Shown: piece after piece, positions 1-7,797 of the stretch
Position numbering within the stretch: the stretch's first letter is position 1
Layout of the letters: each line of letters starts with the position of its first letter
Source: Marinobacterium alkalitolerans
Lineage (GTDB): Bacteria > Pseudomonadota > Gammaproteobacteria > Pseudomonadales > Balneatricaceae
NCBI RefSeq assembly: GCF_017776525.1
Contig: NZ_JACVEW010000013.1
Coordinates: 1 to 64,000 of the forward strand
Direction of reading: 5' to 3'
DNA length: 64,000 nucleotides
Notes under the pieces: generated by a model
What the model saw: only the letters and a program-made list of their open reading frames with translations
What the model was told of the DNA's origin: nothing
Database searches by the model: none
Program-made: the position numbers and the translations under genes

Positions 1-20
1 CCTCCTCCACTAAAGCCACA

Positions 21-50
21 AAAAAGGGACCCTCAAATGAGGATCCCTTT
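21..50 (-). terminator. Intrinsic terminator downstream of the CDF exporter
   Basis: An inverted repeat pairs 23-29 with 44-50 (7 bp) and 31-34 with 39-42 (4 bp) around one mismatch and a four-base loop. Read on the minus strand it runs into a T tract (plus-strand A run from 21), so it would end transcripts of the minus-strand gene that stops at position 100. Confidence 0.8.
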
Positions 51-99
51 ATGATCGAAAACTATGGGACAGCAGTGCCCTTGGTGGCCCCTTTTTCGT

Positions 100-1266
100 T
101 TATGCCGCAGGCGTCCAGAGCGTCAGCTTGCGGAACCAGAACTGGCCGGACAGCTGTTCGCTCAGGCGGGCTTCAAGGTCAGCAGGTGTCAGGGAGTGGT
201 ACCGCAGCAGTTCGACCACCTGGCTGGACACCTTCAGCTCCAGCTCAAGGAAGTCCGGGTTGTAGTAGAGGGTCAGCTCGTAGTCCGGGTTCTCGCCCAG
301 CGTCCGGCTGAGAATGGCATCGAGATGCTGCTGGATTTCGCGCCGCGAGGGCATGATGGGGCAGATGTTTTCCTCAAGCCCCTCATCGTCATAGGTATCG
401 ATGTGAAAAATCACATGGCTGATATCGTCGAAGCGGTTCTGAAGCTGGCAGACAACGTTATCACCGATGTAGTGGCCCTCGGCCGCGCTCAGGTGAGGTG
501 CCACCTGAAGGTGCATCTCCAGCAGGCTCTGGTTGCCCATTTTGCGGCTCTTGAAACTGTGGACATTGATTACGCCGTCCACTGCCATGACATGCTCCCT
601 TAAACGCTTGACCTTCTCCTCCGGCAGTGCCGTATCGACCAGTTCAGTGACACTGCGCGCAATCAGGTCCCAGCCGATCTTGCCAACCAGCAGCGCCACC
701 AGGACGGCTGCCAGCGCATCCAGCCACCACCAGCCCGCCATGGCGCCTGCGACGGCCACCAGCACCACAATGGAGGAAAGTGCGTCTGTGCGGCTGTGCC
801 AGGCATTGGCGATGATCAGGTCGGAATCAAGCTCCCGGCCCACCTTGAGGGTATAACGGAAAATCCATTCCTTGCCGAGAATCGAGATGGCGGCGGCAAT
901 CAGGGCGGGCCAGGCAGGTACGGTGGCCGGTTGATCGCTGAACAGCAGTTGCAGGCTGTCATAGGCCATGACGGCACCGACACCCACCAGCAGGGCACCG
1001 AGAACCACGGTGCCGACAGTCTCGAAACGTGCATGCCCCCAGGGGTGATTCTTGTCGGGGCCACGGTGTGACAGCCGCAGCACGATGACTACCATGAAAT
1101 CAGTCGCGAGATCGGAAAGCGAGTGAATGCCATCCGCGATCAGAGCACTGGAGTGTGCCAACACACCAATCAGGATTTTGATAATGCCCAATACACCATC
1201 GAGCACAGCACCGATCAGTGTGACCTTTTCAGCGGCCTTGCGCCTAATATCCAGTTGTTCCTGCAT
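100..1266 (-). CDS. Cation diffusion facilitator (CDF) family metal exporter
   Basis: A 388-residue membrane protein that probably exports divalent metals such as Zn2+ or Fe2+ from the cytoplasm by proton antiport. The N-terminal half carries the CDF transmembrane helices. The first metal-site helix contains ADGIHSLSD near residues 44-52 and the second contains HSRTD, matching the DxxxD and HxxxD ligands of FieF/YiiP. The cytoplasmic domain is about 85 residues longer than in FieF (about 300 aa) and ends with an extra alpha/beta-looking segment. It is monocistronic, with a terminator just downstream. The metal cannot be told from sequence. Confidence 0.9.
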   Translation of the reverse strand: MQEQLDIRRKAAEKVTLIGAVLDGVLGIIKILIGVLAHSSALIADGIHSLSDLATDFMVVIVLRLSHRGPDKNHPWGHARFETVGTVVLGALLVGVGAVMAYDSLQLLFSDQPATVPAWPALIAAAISILGKEWIFRYTLKVGRELDSDLIIANAWHSRTDALSSIVVLVAVAGAMAGWWWLDALAAVLVALLVGKIGWDLIARSVTELVDTALPEEKVKRLREHVMAVDGVINVHSFKSRKMGNQSLLEMHLQVAPHLSAAEGHYIGDNVVCQLQNRFDDISHVIFHIDTYDDEGLEENICPIMPSRREIQQHLDAILSRTLGENPDYELTLYYNPDFLELELKVSSQVVELLRYHSLTPADLEARLSEQLSGQFWFRKLTLWTPAA

Positions 1267-1590
1267 TTTCCGCTGTCTCTACACAATGAAGCCGCAGATG
1301 ATAGCGTTTTGAGATATGTCAGGCCAGTTGAGCGTGCTGAATATTCGTTCTTGTCATTGCTAACTTATTGTTAATAAAGAACTAAAAACAGCTGGTTAAA
1401 AAATAGGCAGTTTGTGGTCGAGCAAGTAACCATGCAGCTTGTCGCGGTTTGGTAATCAAATTTTCACAGTGTTATCCACAGTAGATGTGAGTAGGCGGCC
1501 GCAGGCCAGAGATACTGGTGTTTACCCTGATACGTTTGTGTCGGCAGTAGGGATTGCCTAAGATTAACTTTTTGCACGGATCCCGAGCGA
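1267..1590. other. Intergenic region between two divergent genes
   Basis: This 324-bp divergent intergenic region separates the CDF exporter and the BASS transporter. It is AT-rich around 1350-1410, holds one perfect 9-base DnaA-box match (TTATCCACA at 1472-1480) and a plausible promoter for the plus-strand gene at 1536-1564. I see no small gene in it. Confidence 0.5.
1536..1564 (+). promoter_or_regulatory. Probable sigma-70 promoter of the BASS transporter gene
   Basis: TTGTGT (1536-1541), a 17-bp spacer and TAAGAT (1559-1564) lie 27 bases upstream of the start codon. Each hexamer matches the consensus at four or more positions. No operator is evident. Confidence 0.45.
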
Positions 1591-2484
1591 ATGGAAGCTT
1601 CAGCCATCACACAACTGTTTTTGCCACTGGCCCTGTTCATCATCATGCTGGGCGTGGGGATGACGCTGAGCGGGCGTGACTTTGGCTTGCTGTTGCGGGC
1701 TCCAAGAGCCGTCTTGACGGGCCTGGTGTCTCAACTTTGCCTGCTGCCTGTATTGGCGTTTATCGGTGTTCAGTTACTTGAGCTTTCAGCGGTGATGTCA
1801 GTCGGCCTGATGATTCTGGCGTTTGCACCGGGCGGGGTAACATCCAACATGTTATCGCTGCTGGCCAAAGGGGATACGGCACTGTCAGTTACGCTTACCG
1901 GGATCACCAGCCTGGTGACGCCTTTTACCCTGCCGCTCATGAGTGTGCTGGCGCTCAATTACTGGAGCCTGAGCGATGCCCAGATCAACTTGCCTGTGCT
2001 GCCGGCAATCGCAAAGATGGTTCTGATAACACTGGTGCCCATTGTGCTGGGCATGCTGGTGCATCATTTTTACCCACAGATTGCAGATCGCGCCCGGAAG
2101 GGCGTTAAACTGCTCTCCCTGCTGTTTATGCTGGTCGTTGTGGTCTCTATTGTACTGGCCAACAGTCAGCATCTGGGGGCTGTTTTGGCCTCTGCAGGGC
2201 CGGCAGTGCTGCTGGTCAGTGTGGGTGCCTTGCTGGTCGGCTATCTGGCAGGCACTTTCGCTGGCCTGAGCGGCAGGCAGCGCATCACGATTGGTCTGGA
2301 GACCGGTGTTCAGAACGCGGGAACGGCGCTGATGGTCACCAGTGGGCTGCTGGATAATCCTGAAATGTCCGCCATCGTACTCATGTACGGCGTTTTGATG
2401 CAGGTGCCGGCACTGGGTATCGTGCTTTGGCGCAACCCTGAATGGCTGGGTCTTGCTCCGCGCATGACAACCCAGGACTCCTAG
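1591..2484 (+). CDS. Bile acid:sodium symporter (BASS) family transporter
   Basis: This 297-residue polytopic inner-membrane protein, with about nine or ten predicted helices, has the BASS/SBF fold signatures: a helix beginning LALFIIMLGVGMTL near residues 10-25, the FAPGGVTSNM crossover segment and ETGVQNAGTAL in the C-terminal half. Members import organic anions (bile acids, 2-oxo acids, pantothenate) with sodium; the substrate here cannot be deduced. The stop codon overlaps that of convergent queE in the tetranucleotide CTAG. Confidence 0.88.
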   Translation: MEASAITQLFLPLALFIIMLGVGMTLSGRDFGLLLRAPRAVLTGLVSQLCLLPVLAFIGVQLLELSAVMSVGLMILAFAPGGVTSNMLSLLAKGDTALSVTLTGITSLVTPFTLPLMSVLALNYWSLSDAQINLPVLPAIAKMVLITLVPIVLGMLVHHFYPQIADRARKGVKLLSLLFMLVVVVSIVLANSQHLGAVLASAGPAVLLVSVGALLVGYLAGTFAGLSGRQRITIGLETGVQNAGTALMVTSGLLDNPEMSAIVLMYGVLMQVPALGIVLWRNPEWLGLAPRMTTQDS

Positions 2485-3113
2485 TCGATACCCAACAGCT
2501 TGTGGGTCTGCAAGCTGAGCTTCCAGCGCGGGTGAGACAGGCAATACTCAACGCAGCGGCGCGTATATTGGGTTTGCAGCGGGCCGTCCATCGGTTGAAG
2601 GTAAAAGTGGGTGAACGCCATCTGTTCAAAACGTTCCGGCAGGGCCTTGCTTTGGGGGTAGACCAGTTTCAGCTCGTCTCCTCGGGTAATCACCAGCTCG
2701 GTATCCGCCTTGGGGCTTACGCAAACCCAGTCAATTCCTTCCGGCAGGGGTTTGGTCCCGTTGGTTTCAACAGCCACTTCAAAGCCTTCCCGGTGCAGGG
2801 CATCCACCAGTGCACTGTCCAGCTGGAGAGCGGGTTCTCCGCCGGTAAAGACCACATATCCCGCTTGAGCGGATTGATCAGGCCAGAACTCGGCGATGCG
2901 TCTGGCAAGCGCGTCTGCAGTGGCAAACTTGCCACCATTCTGCCCATCGGTTCCGACGAAGTCGGTATCGCAAAAGTCGCAGATAGCGCTGCTTCTGTCC
3001 TGCTCACGCCCGCTCCACAGGTTACACCCGGCAAAACGGCAAAAAACAGAAGGGCGACCAGCCTGTGCACCTTCACCCTGCAATGTGTAAAAAATCTCTT
3101 TAACGCTGTACAT
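2481..3113 (-). CDS. queE: 7-carboxy-7-deazaguanine synthase (radical SAM)
   Basis: QueE converts 6-carboxytetrahydropterin to 7-carboxy-7-deazaguanine in queuosine and preQ0 synthesis. The cluster-binding cysteines sit in CRFAGCNLW and ICDFCDTDF, the long-spaced radical SAM arrangement typical of this family, followed by FTGGEPALQ. I start at the ATG at 3113 (210 residues) because AGGAG lies five bases upstream; a longer in-frame start at 3131 has no ribosome site. FolE, which feeds the same pathway, lies elsewhere in the window. Confidence 0.92.
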   Translation of the reverse strand: MYSVKEIFYTLQGEGAQAGRPSVFCRFAGCNLWSGREQDRSSAICDFCDTDFVGTDGQNGGKFATADALARRIAEFWPDQSAQAGYVVFTGGEPALQLDSALVDALHREGFEVAVETNGTKPLPEGIDWVCVSPKADTELVITRGDELKLVYPQSKALPERFEQMAFTHFYLQPMDGPLQTQYTRRCVEYCLSHPRWKLSLQTHKLLGID

Positions 3114-3152
3114 GCCGGCTCCTGAAAACAAGGCGACAAGTGTAGCGGCATT

Positions 3153-3166
3153 TTGACGTTGATCAA
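3153..3166. promoter_or_regulatory. FNR/Anr-like box between queE and the rhodanese gene
   Basis: TTGAC-N4-ATCAA matches the FNR palindrome TTGAT-N4-ATCAA with one mismatch. A TATACT hexamer at 3198-3203 lies downstream towards the rhodanese gene, but the spacing (box centre about -50) is not the classical -41.5. This is a possible site only. Confidence 0.3.
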
Positions 3167-3235
3167 GCCGTATATCAGCTTACATTCATGTATGCGTTAT
3201 ACTGGGTCCTGAACATCAATAAGAAGGAACACGCT

Positions 3236-3865
3236 ATGCTGAAACACTGGATAGCAGCCGCCTGTCTGGGGGCTATGGTATCAATGCCGCTGACCGCCCA
3301 GGCGGATGTGAAAATAGCGCCCGGGCTGACCAGCTTTACCGTGATGCATGACGGCAAGCCGGTTGAGGTGATGCGGGTACAGGATCAGGAGCATCGTATC
3401 CACCCATTGTACGCTCTGACTGCCCGGGGCATGCCGCAGGCGATGCACCCGTTCAAGCCACACCCTGTTGAAACCATTGCCGAGCGTGAGTTTGTGGACT
3501 ACATGATGCAGGCCCAGCAGGATGAAAATGTGATGGTGGTCGATACCCGCACGATCGGCTGGCATGTGAGGCTGACCATCCCCGGTGCCAAGAGTTATCC
3601 ATACACCATGATGGATGATCCGGATGACCGTGACTGGGCGCTTGAAGACTTCGGCGTGACCAGGCTGGGCGAGGGTGAGTATGACTTTTCCAACGCCAAG
3701 ACGCTTGCCATGTTCTGTAACGGCTATTGGTGCGGCCAAACGCCAGCAATGATTCGCAAACTGCTGGCGCTGGGCTATCCGGCTGAAAAACTGAAGTATT
3801 ATCGCGGCGGCATGCAGGCCTGGACAAGCCTGGGGCTGACGGTCGTCGGTGACGATGCCTCCTAG
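3236..3865 (+). CDS. Exported rhodanese-like domain protein
   Basis: The 209-residue product begins with a Sec signal peptide (hydrophobic stretch, then LTAQA before the mature part) and should act in the periplasm. The C-terminal half is a rhodanese domain: VVDTRTIGWH, the cysteine loop MFCNGYWCGQTP, and YYRGGMQAW. The active-site loop contains two cysteines (CxxxxC), so sulfur transfer or redox chemistry are both possible. AAGAAGGA precedes the ATG at 3236. It ends tail to tail with rdgC, sharing CTAG. Confidence 0.8.
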   Translation: MLKHWIAAACLGAMVSMPLTAQADVKIAPGLTSFTVMHDGKPVEVMRVQDQEHRIHPLYALTARGMPQAMHPFKPHPVETIAEREFVDYMMQAQQDENVMVVDTRTIGWHVRLTIPGAKSYPYTMMDDPDDRDWALEDFGVTRLGEGEYDFSNAKTLAMFCNGYWCGQTPAMIRKLLALGYPAEKLKYYRGGMQAWTSLGLTVVGDDAS

Positions 3866-4779
3866 TGATCAGGCGTCGCTTCACCGCCCATCGCTGACAG
3901 GAGTTCAGGGAATAGCCGGCTATACTCCAGTCCCATGCGGGCTATATCGGCATCGTATGCGGCCAGCGCCTCATCCGGCGTATCCGCATCGACCTGCTCC
4001 TTGAACTCCTCTGTCAACCGTACCCGGTGCAGGCTGAGATCTTCATGCAGGACCAGTTCGAGCTGGTCCTGCCAGCCGAGTGCGAGGCGCTTGGCGAGCA
4101 TGCCCGCTTGAAGATGTGCCTGAATCTCTTCGCTGAGCAGGTCCTGCCCCTTGATGGAAATCCTGGCACCTTCCGTCATGGGGTCATGCAGCTCGCATTC
4201 GTCCGCGAGCGACCAGCCCTGTGGCATGGCTTCACCCTGCAGCCACCCCGTCATGACTTTATCTGCTGATAGCTGCGTCATGGGGAGTGTTACCTTCAGG
4301 CTGCCCAAAGCCTCGCGCAGGGCGTTCAACACCTCTTCCGCGCGCTTGTGGCTGCTGGCATCTACCGCAATCCAGCCCTGTTGTGGCATCAGCAGGGCGA
4401 AGGTGCCCTTGCGGCGGGTGAAGCTGCGTGGCAGCAGGTCAAGCACCACCTCGTCCTTGAGCTGGAGCTTTTCTTTACGGTAAACCTTGCGTGACTGCTC
4501 GGCTTCAATCGCTTCAACCTTGTCAGCCAGTGCATCACGGATGACGCTGGCCGGCAGAATCCGTTCTTCCTGCAACAGGTTCACCAGCATGAAGCCCTGG
4601 CTGGCGAAGACGAGCATCTCATCCATCTCCTTGACCGGTCGGCTCCAGCCATGGGTGCTCAGCTCCTGGCTGCCGCAGGGGCGAAACGGATGGCCAGCCA
4701 GAGCTTCTTCAAGGTGCTCCGGGGTAAAGCCGGGTTCCGGGGTAAAACGATAGAAAATGAGGTTGCGGAACCAGAGCAT
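3862..4779 (-). CDS. rdgC: Recombination-associated protein RdgC
   Basis: This 305-residue protein has the usual RdgC length and opening (MLWFRNLIFYRF). RdgC forms a ring around double-stranded DNA, binds without sequence specificity and restrains RecA. It lies in the nucleoid fraction in other species. AAGGAG sits six bases before the ATG at 4779. Its stop overlaps that of the convergent rhodanese gene. No SOS box is visible upstream. Confidence 0.93.
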   Translation of the reverse strand: MLWFRNLIFYRFTPEPGFTPEHLEEALAGHPFRPCGSQELSTHGWSRPVKEMDEMLVFASQGFMLVNLLQEERILPASVIRDALADKVEAIEAEQSRKVYRKEKLQLKDEVVLDLLPRSFTRRKGTFALLMPQQGWIAVDASSHKRAEEVLNALREALGSLKVTLPMTQLSADKVMTGWLQGEAMPQGWSLADECELHDPMTEGARISIKGQDLLSEEIQAHLQAGMLAKRLALGWQDQLELVLHEDLSLHRVRLTEEFKEQVDADTPDEALAAYDADIARMGLEYSRLFPELLSAMGGEATPDH

Positions 4780-4835
4780 GGTATCTCCTTGGGTGATGGT
4801 CCTGTTGGGGCGACAGAGTATAACAAAGGCGGGGG

Positions 4836-5285
4836 TCAGGGGCGTGGTGCATTCAGTGCGTCGTTGATCGCCTGGTCGAGGTAGTAACCATAAAAGTCGG
4901 TCGAGCTGATGCCGATCAGCGGGTCTGCCAAAGGCTCTCCGGCGGGACTGATCAGGCTGACCGTTGGATAGAAGCGCACGTTGTATCGGCTGGCGAATGC
5001 CGATGGGGTCAGGGTTGACCCGTCGCTATCGGTAATAGCCGGCGCAGTGGCCACCTTGTACTCTCGAATGACAAGCCCCTGTGGGGGCTGCTGTTCAAGG
5101 GGAACTAGAAACTCCTCCCGCACAAGGTCGCAAAAACGGCAATCAGGCTGCGAGAACAGAATCAGCACAGCCCTAGGGCGAGGCGTCATGCTGTCCAGCG
5201 CCTTGAGGCTGGTCAGGGGCTGGAGTGCCTGTGCCGCCACACTGGATGACAGGAGCAGCGCACAGGCAGACAAGACCCACTTCAC
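4836..5285 (-). CDS. Exported thioredoxin-fold protein
   Basis: A 149-residue protein with an N-terminal signal peptide (ALLLSSSVAAQA) and a thioredoxin-like fold: ILFSQPDCRFCDLVREEF carries a CxxC pair and RFYPTVSLI the usual cis-proline segment. It resembles SoxW or TlpA-like periplasmic reductases and probably handles disulfides. It overlaps the upstream hydrolase gene by four bases, so the two are translationally coupled. I do not know the client protein. Confidence 0.7.
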   Translation of the reverse strand: MKWVLSACALLLSSSVAAQALQPLTSLKALDSMTPRPRAVLILFSQPDCRFCDLVREEFLVPLEQQPPQGLVIREYKVATAPAITDSDGSTLTPSAFASRYNVRFYPTVSLISPAGEPLADPLIGISSTDFYGYYLDQAINDALNAPRP

Positions 5286-6163
5286 CGCTGGCTGTCCATG
5301 AAAGCTGTGACCTGATCAACGACATCGTAGGCAAAGAGGTCACGAAAGAAATGATCAGCGCCGTTAATGGTGACGAATTCGACGCTGGGGTTTTGAACGG
5401 ACTGCATGGCAGACGGCAGTTGTGGCACAACCTGATCTTCACTGCCGGCAATGACCAGGGTCGGCAGGCGCACATCAGTCAAAAGTGCAGGCGTGTTCAG
5501 CGCACCGTCGTTCTGGTAATAACTCAGGAAGCTGGCGGCGCCTACCTGAGCATCTTCGCAGTACAGGAAACCGACCGGCTCATCCAGCATCCCGCTGCCC
5601 TTGGCTTCGGCACGCTGCAGCACAGCCTTCAGTGGTGTGCCGTAGCGTGCTTCGTATTGTTTGGCTTCATATTGCGGGTGCCAGGTCATCGGGGCCAACA
5701 GCACCTGGCCTTGCAGCAGGGGGCTGTTGAGCTGGGCACTCAGGCGTGCGATCTGATTACCGCCACGTGAATGCCCCAGCAGGATAATCTTCGCGGGTTG
5801 TTGCTCGGCCAGCCAGTCAAACCAGCGCTTGAGTTCGGAAACTGCATCCTGATGTCGGTGCCGGTGCGGGACACTGCAGTCGTACATGCCTTCACGGTTC
5901 GAGATGCCCAGGCTCAGGGTCGGGGCCAGGCTGGGCAGATCGTACTCGGCCAGTGTCTCCTGAAGGGTCGTAATCACGTCCATACGGCCATGGGCCAGGG
6001 TGCCGTGGCCGATCAAAACCACGGTTTGGCCCTCAAGGGAGCTCTGGCCGGCAGTCTCAAGCTGCGCGTTGAGCAGCATATCACCCTGCTCAAGCTGAAT
6101 GTTTTCGGCAGCTGCCACCAGGGGTGTCAGCAGAGTGGCCAGCAAGCAGGCAATACGCAGCAT
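5282..6163 (-). CDS. Exported alpha/beta hydrolase-fold protein
   Basis: This 293-residue protein starts with a signal peptide (CLLATLLTPLVAAAE). The hydrolase fold is shown by LIGHGTLAHG, the nucleophile elbow GHSRGG, a late acid in AGSEDQVVP and the histidine of GADHFFRD. It resembles uncharacterised exported hydrolases of marine gammaproteobacteria. The substrate is unknown. It forms a two-gene unit with the downstream thioredoxin-fold gene (ATGA-type overlap). Confidence 0.72.
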   Translation of the reverse strand: MLRIACLLATLLTPLVAAAENIQLEQGDMLLNAQLETAGQSSLEGQTVVLIGHGTLAHGRMDVITTLQETLAEYDLPSLAPTLSLGISNREGMYDCSVPHRHRHQDAVSELKRWFDWLAEQQPAKIILLGHSRGGNQIARLSAQLNSPLLQGQVLLAPMTWHPQYEAKQYEARYGTPLKAVLQRAEAKGSGMLDEPVGFLYCEDAQVGAASFLSYYQNDGALNTPALLTDVRLPTLVIAGSEDQVVPQLPSAMQSVQNPSVEFVTINGADHFFRDLFAYDVVDQVTAFMDSQR

Positions 6164-6183
6164 GAGAAAACCTCCGTTCGTTA

Positions 6184-6726
6184 TCAGTTACCTTCGTAGG
6201 CTAGCAAAGTAAACACGGGAATACCCAGTTCCTGGATCCGAGTAGAGCCCTGAAGATCCGGCAGATCGATCAGTGAAGCCGCTTCGACAACCTCGGCGCC
6301 AAGCTTGTTAATCAGTGTGCATGCGGCGAGCAAAGTACCCCCGGTGGCAATCAGGTCATCAAACAGCAGCACTTTATCGCCGGCGGAGAGGGCGTCTGTC
6401 TGCATTTCGACGGCCGCCTTGCCATATTCCAGCTCGTATTCCTGGTGGATGGTTTCGCCCGGCAGCTTGCCTTTCTTGCGTACCAGTACCAGAGGCAGGT
6501 TCAGCTGGTGCGCCATGATGGCGCCAAACAGGAAACCGCGGGCATCGACGCAGGCAATGTGGGTGATTTCAGAGTTCAGATACCGTTGTATGAACGCATC
6601 GGACACCATGCGCATGGCCTTGGGGTCCTTGAAGATGGGAGTTACATCGCGAAATATCACGCCGGGTTCGGGCCAGTCATGCAGGGAACGAATGACAGAC
6701 TTCACATAAAACTCATCGTAGGACAT
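6184..6726 (-). CDS. apt: Adenine phosphoribosyltransferase
   Basis: The 180-residue enzyme salvages adenine to AMP using PRPP in the cytoplasm. Type I phosphoribosyltransferase marks are present: VDARGFLFG, VRKKGKLPG and the PRPP loop VLLFDDLIATGGTL. The length is normal. In Pseudomonas apt also neighbours anr, which supports an ancient linkage rather than a functional one. Confidence 0.95.
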   Translation of the reverse strand: MSYDEFYVKSVIRSLHDWPEPGVIFRDVTPIFKDPKAMRMVSDAFIQRYLNSEITHIACVDARGFLFGAIMAHQLNLPLVLVRKKGKLPGETIHQEYELEYGKAAVEMQTDALSAGDKVLLFDDLIATGGTLLAACTLINKLGAEVVEAASLIDLPDLQGSTRIQELGIPVFTLLAYEGN

Positions 6727-6752
6727 AGATATTTATCCGAACAGGCAAGCTG

Positions 6753-6794
6753 TTGATATAACTCAATGCTGGGATAGTGGAATACAGGTGTAAT
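6753..6794 (+). promoter_or_regulatory. FNR/Anr box with class II promoter geometry (small RNA promoter)
   Basis: TTGAT-N4-CTCAA (6753-6766) matches the FNR consensus with one mismatch. TGTAAT at 6789-6794 is a 5/6 match to the -10 hexamer and lies exactly where a class II FNR promoter (box centred at -41.5) would put it, giving a start near 6801. No protein gene follows on this strand, only the terminator at 6843-6872. Confidence 0.6.
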
Positions 6795-6800
6795 GGCTTC

Positions 6801-6872
6801 GTTGGGTTACACATTGAGATGGCTACTTCATTGTGCAACTTGGGCACAGTCCGGCAGGACTGTGCCTTTTTT
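6801..6872 (+). ncRNA. Candidate FNR-activated small RNA between apt and fnr
   Basis: A transcript of about 72 nt is predicted from the promoter at 6753-6794 to a perfect ten-base-pair terminator. It holds no plausible reading frame with a ribosome site: the only ATG-led frame begins at 6793, inside the -10 element. Its place next to fnr and its FNR-type promoter make it analogous to E. coli FnrS, though I see no sequence similarity. Expression is inferred and could be tested by RNA mapping. Confidence 0.5.
6843..6872 (+). terminator. Strong intrinsic terminator, plus strand
   Basis: A perfect ten-base-pair stem (6843-6852 with 6857-6866) with a GGCA loop is followed by six Ts. The T tract is only on the plus strand, so it does not serve fnr, which ends at 6920 on the other strand. 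Confidence 0.9.
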
Positions 6873-6919
6873 ATTGCGTGAACGGATGGCCCGTCCCTGG
6901 AGGCCAGTGTTACGCAGTA

Positions 6920-7693
6920 TCAGGATGATTTTTCCTGGCTGTGAGGGCACTCGTCACCACGGGGCTCGCCGGACAGACGGTACATCTCTTCCAGGTTGGT
7001 CAGTTCAACTTCCTTTCCGTCCACACGCATCAGTTCCATCTTCTGGAAACGGGTGAAGATACGGCTGACGGTTTCGACGGCGAGACCGAGGTAGTTGCCG
7101 ATTTCATTGCGTGACATGGACAGGCGGAAGTTGGAGGCTGAATAGCCGCGGGCCTTGAAGCGTTGCGAGAGCTTCAGCAGGAAGGTCGCGACACGCTGCT
7201 CGGCATTTTTCTTGGACAGCAGCATCATCATCTGCTGATCATCACGCAGTTCCTTGGACATGCTGCGCAGCATCTGACGCCGCAACTCGGGCAACTGACC
7301 CGAGAGCTCATCCAGTCGTTCAAACGGGATTTCGCAGACAGTCGTCGTTTCAAGCACCTTGGCAGACATGGGGTAGTCGCTGGCATCGTAACCACTCAGG
7401 CCAACCAGTTCCCCGGGGAAGTAAAAGCCGGTGATCTGCTCCTCGCCTTCATTGGTCAAGGTGTAGCTTTTGATGGAACCGGCACGGATGGCGTACACCG
7501 AGTTGAATGGCTCACCCTGATGAAACAGGTGCTCGCCTTTTTTCAGCGGACGACTTTTATCGATGATATCGTCCAGCCGGTCTATTTCCGTCAGTTCAAG
7601 AGAGACCGGCAAGCACAACGAGCTGAGACTGCAGGTTTTGCAGTGAACTTGCGGCAGACTATGGAGCTTTCCCTGAGATTTCCAATCGGCCAT
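6920..7693 (-). CDS. fnr: FNR/Anr family oxygen-responsive transcription regulator
   Basis: This 257-residue Crp/Fnr protein senses oxygen through a [4Fe-4S] cluster and activates anaerobic and microaerobic genes. The ligands are Cys18, Cys21, Cys27 and Cys120, the same spacing as E. coli FNR. A cyclic-nucleotide-binding-like beta roll is followed by a dimer helix and an HTH with the recognition motif ETVSR, which reads TTGAT half-sites. Such boxes occur before hemN, ccoN and a putative small RNA nearby. Its own start region lies within nested inverted repeats. Confidence 0.95.
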   Translation of the reverse strand: MADWKSQGKLHSLPQVHCKTCSLSSLCLPVSLELTEIDRLDDIIDKSRPLKKGEHLFHQGEPFNSVYAIRAGSIKSYTLTNEGEEQITGFYFPGELVGLSGYDASDYPMSAKVLETTTVCEIPFERLDELSGQLPELRRQMLRSMSKELRDDQQMMMLLSKKNAEQRVATFLLKLSQRFKARGYSASNFRLSMSRNEIGNYLGLAVETVSRIFTRFQKMELMRVDGKEVELTNLEEMYRLSGEPRGDECPHSQEKSS

Positions 7694-7764
7694 GGGGGTG
7701 TTCCTATTGTTGGTGGTTACATCGCGATGGCTTTCACCGCATTATGTAACATTTACCCCCATGG
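7690..7764. repeat. Nested inverted repeats around the fnr start and promoter
   Basis: An outer ten-base inverted repeat (7690-7699 and 7755-7764) contains the fnr start codon in one arm. An inner seven-base repeat GTTACAT/ATGTAAC (7716-7722 and 7744-7750) overlaps the likely -10 element. Both repeats are perfect. Confidence 0.7.
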
Positions 7765-7769
7765 GTGAA
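7741..7769 (-). promoter_or_regulatory. Probable promoter of fnr
   Basis: On the minus strand TTCACC (7764-7769), 17 bp and CATAAT (7741-7746) form a reasonable sigma-70 promoter, with a start near 7734, about 40 bases before the fnr ATG. Confidence 0.45.
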
Positions 7770-7797
7770 GCCTGCCTCAAACCCCTTCCTCTCCCGG

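Noticed and set aside
6793-7056. Plus-strand open frame of 87 codons across the apt-fnr gap
   Set aside because: Its ATG lies within the predicted -10, it crosses a strong terminator and then runs antisense to fnr.
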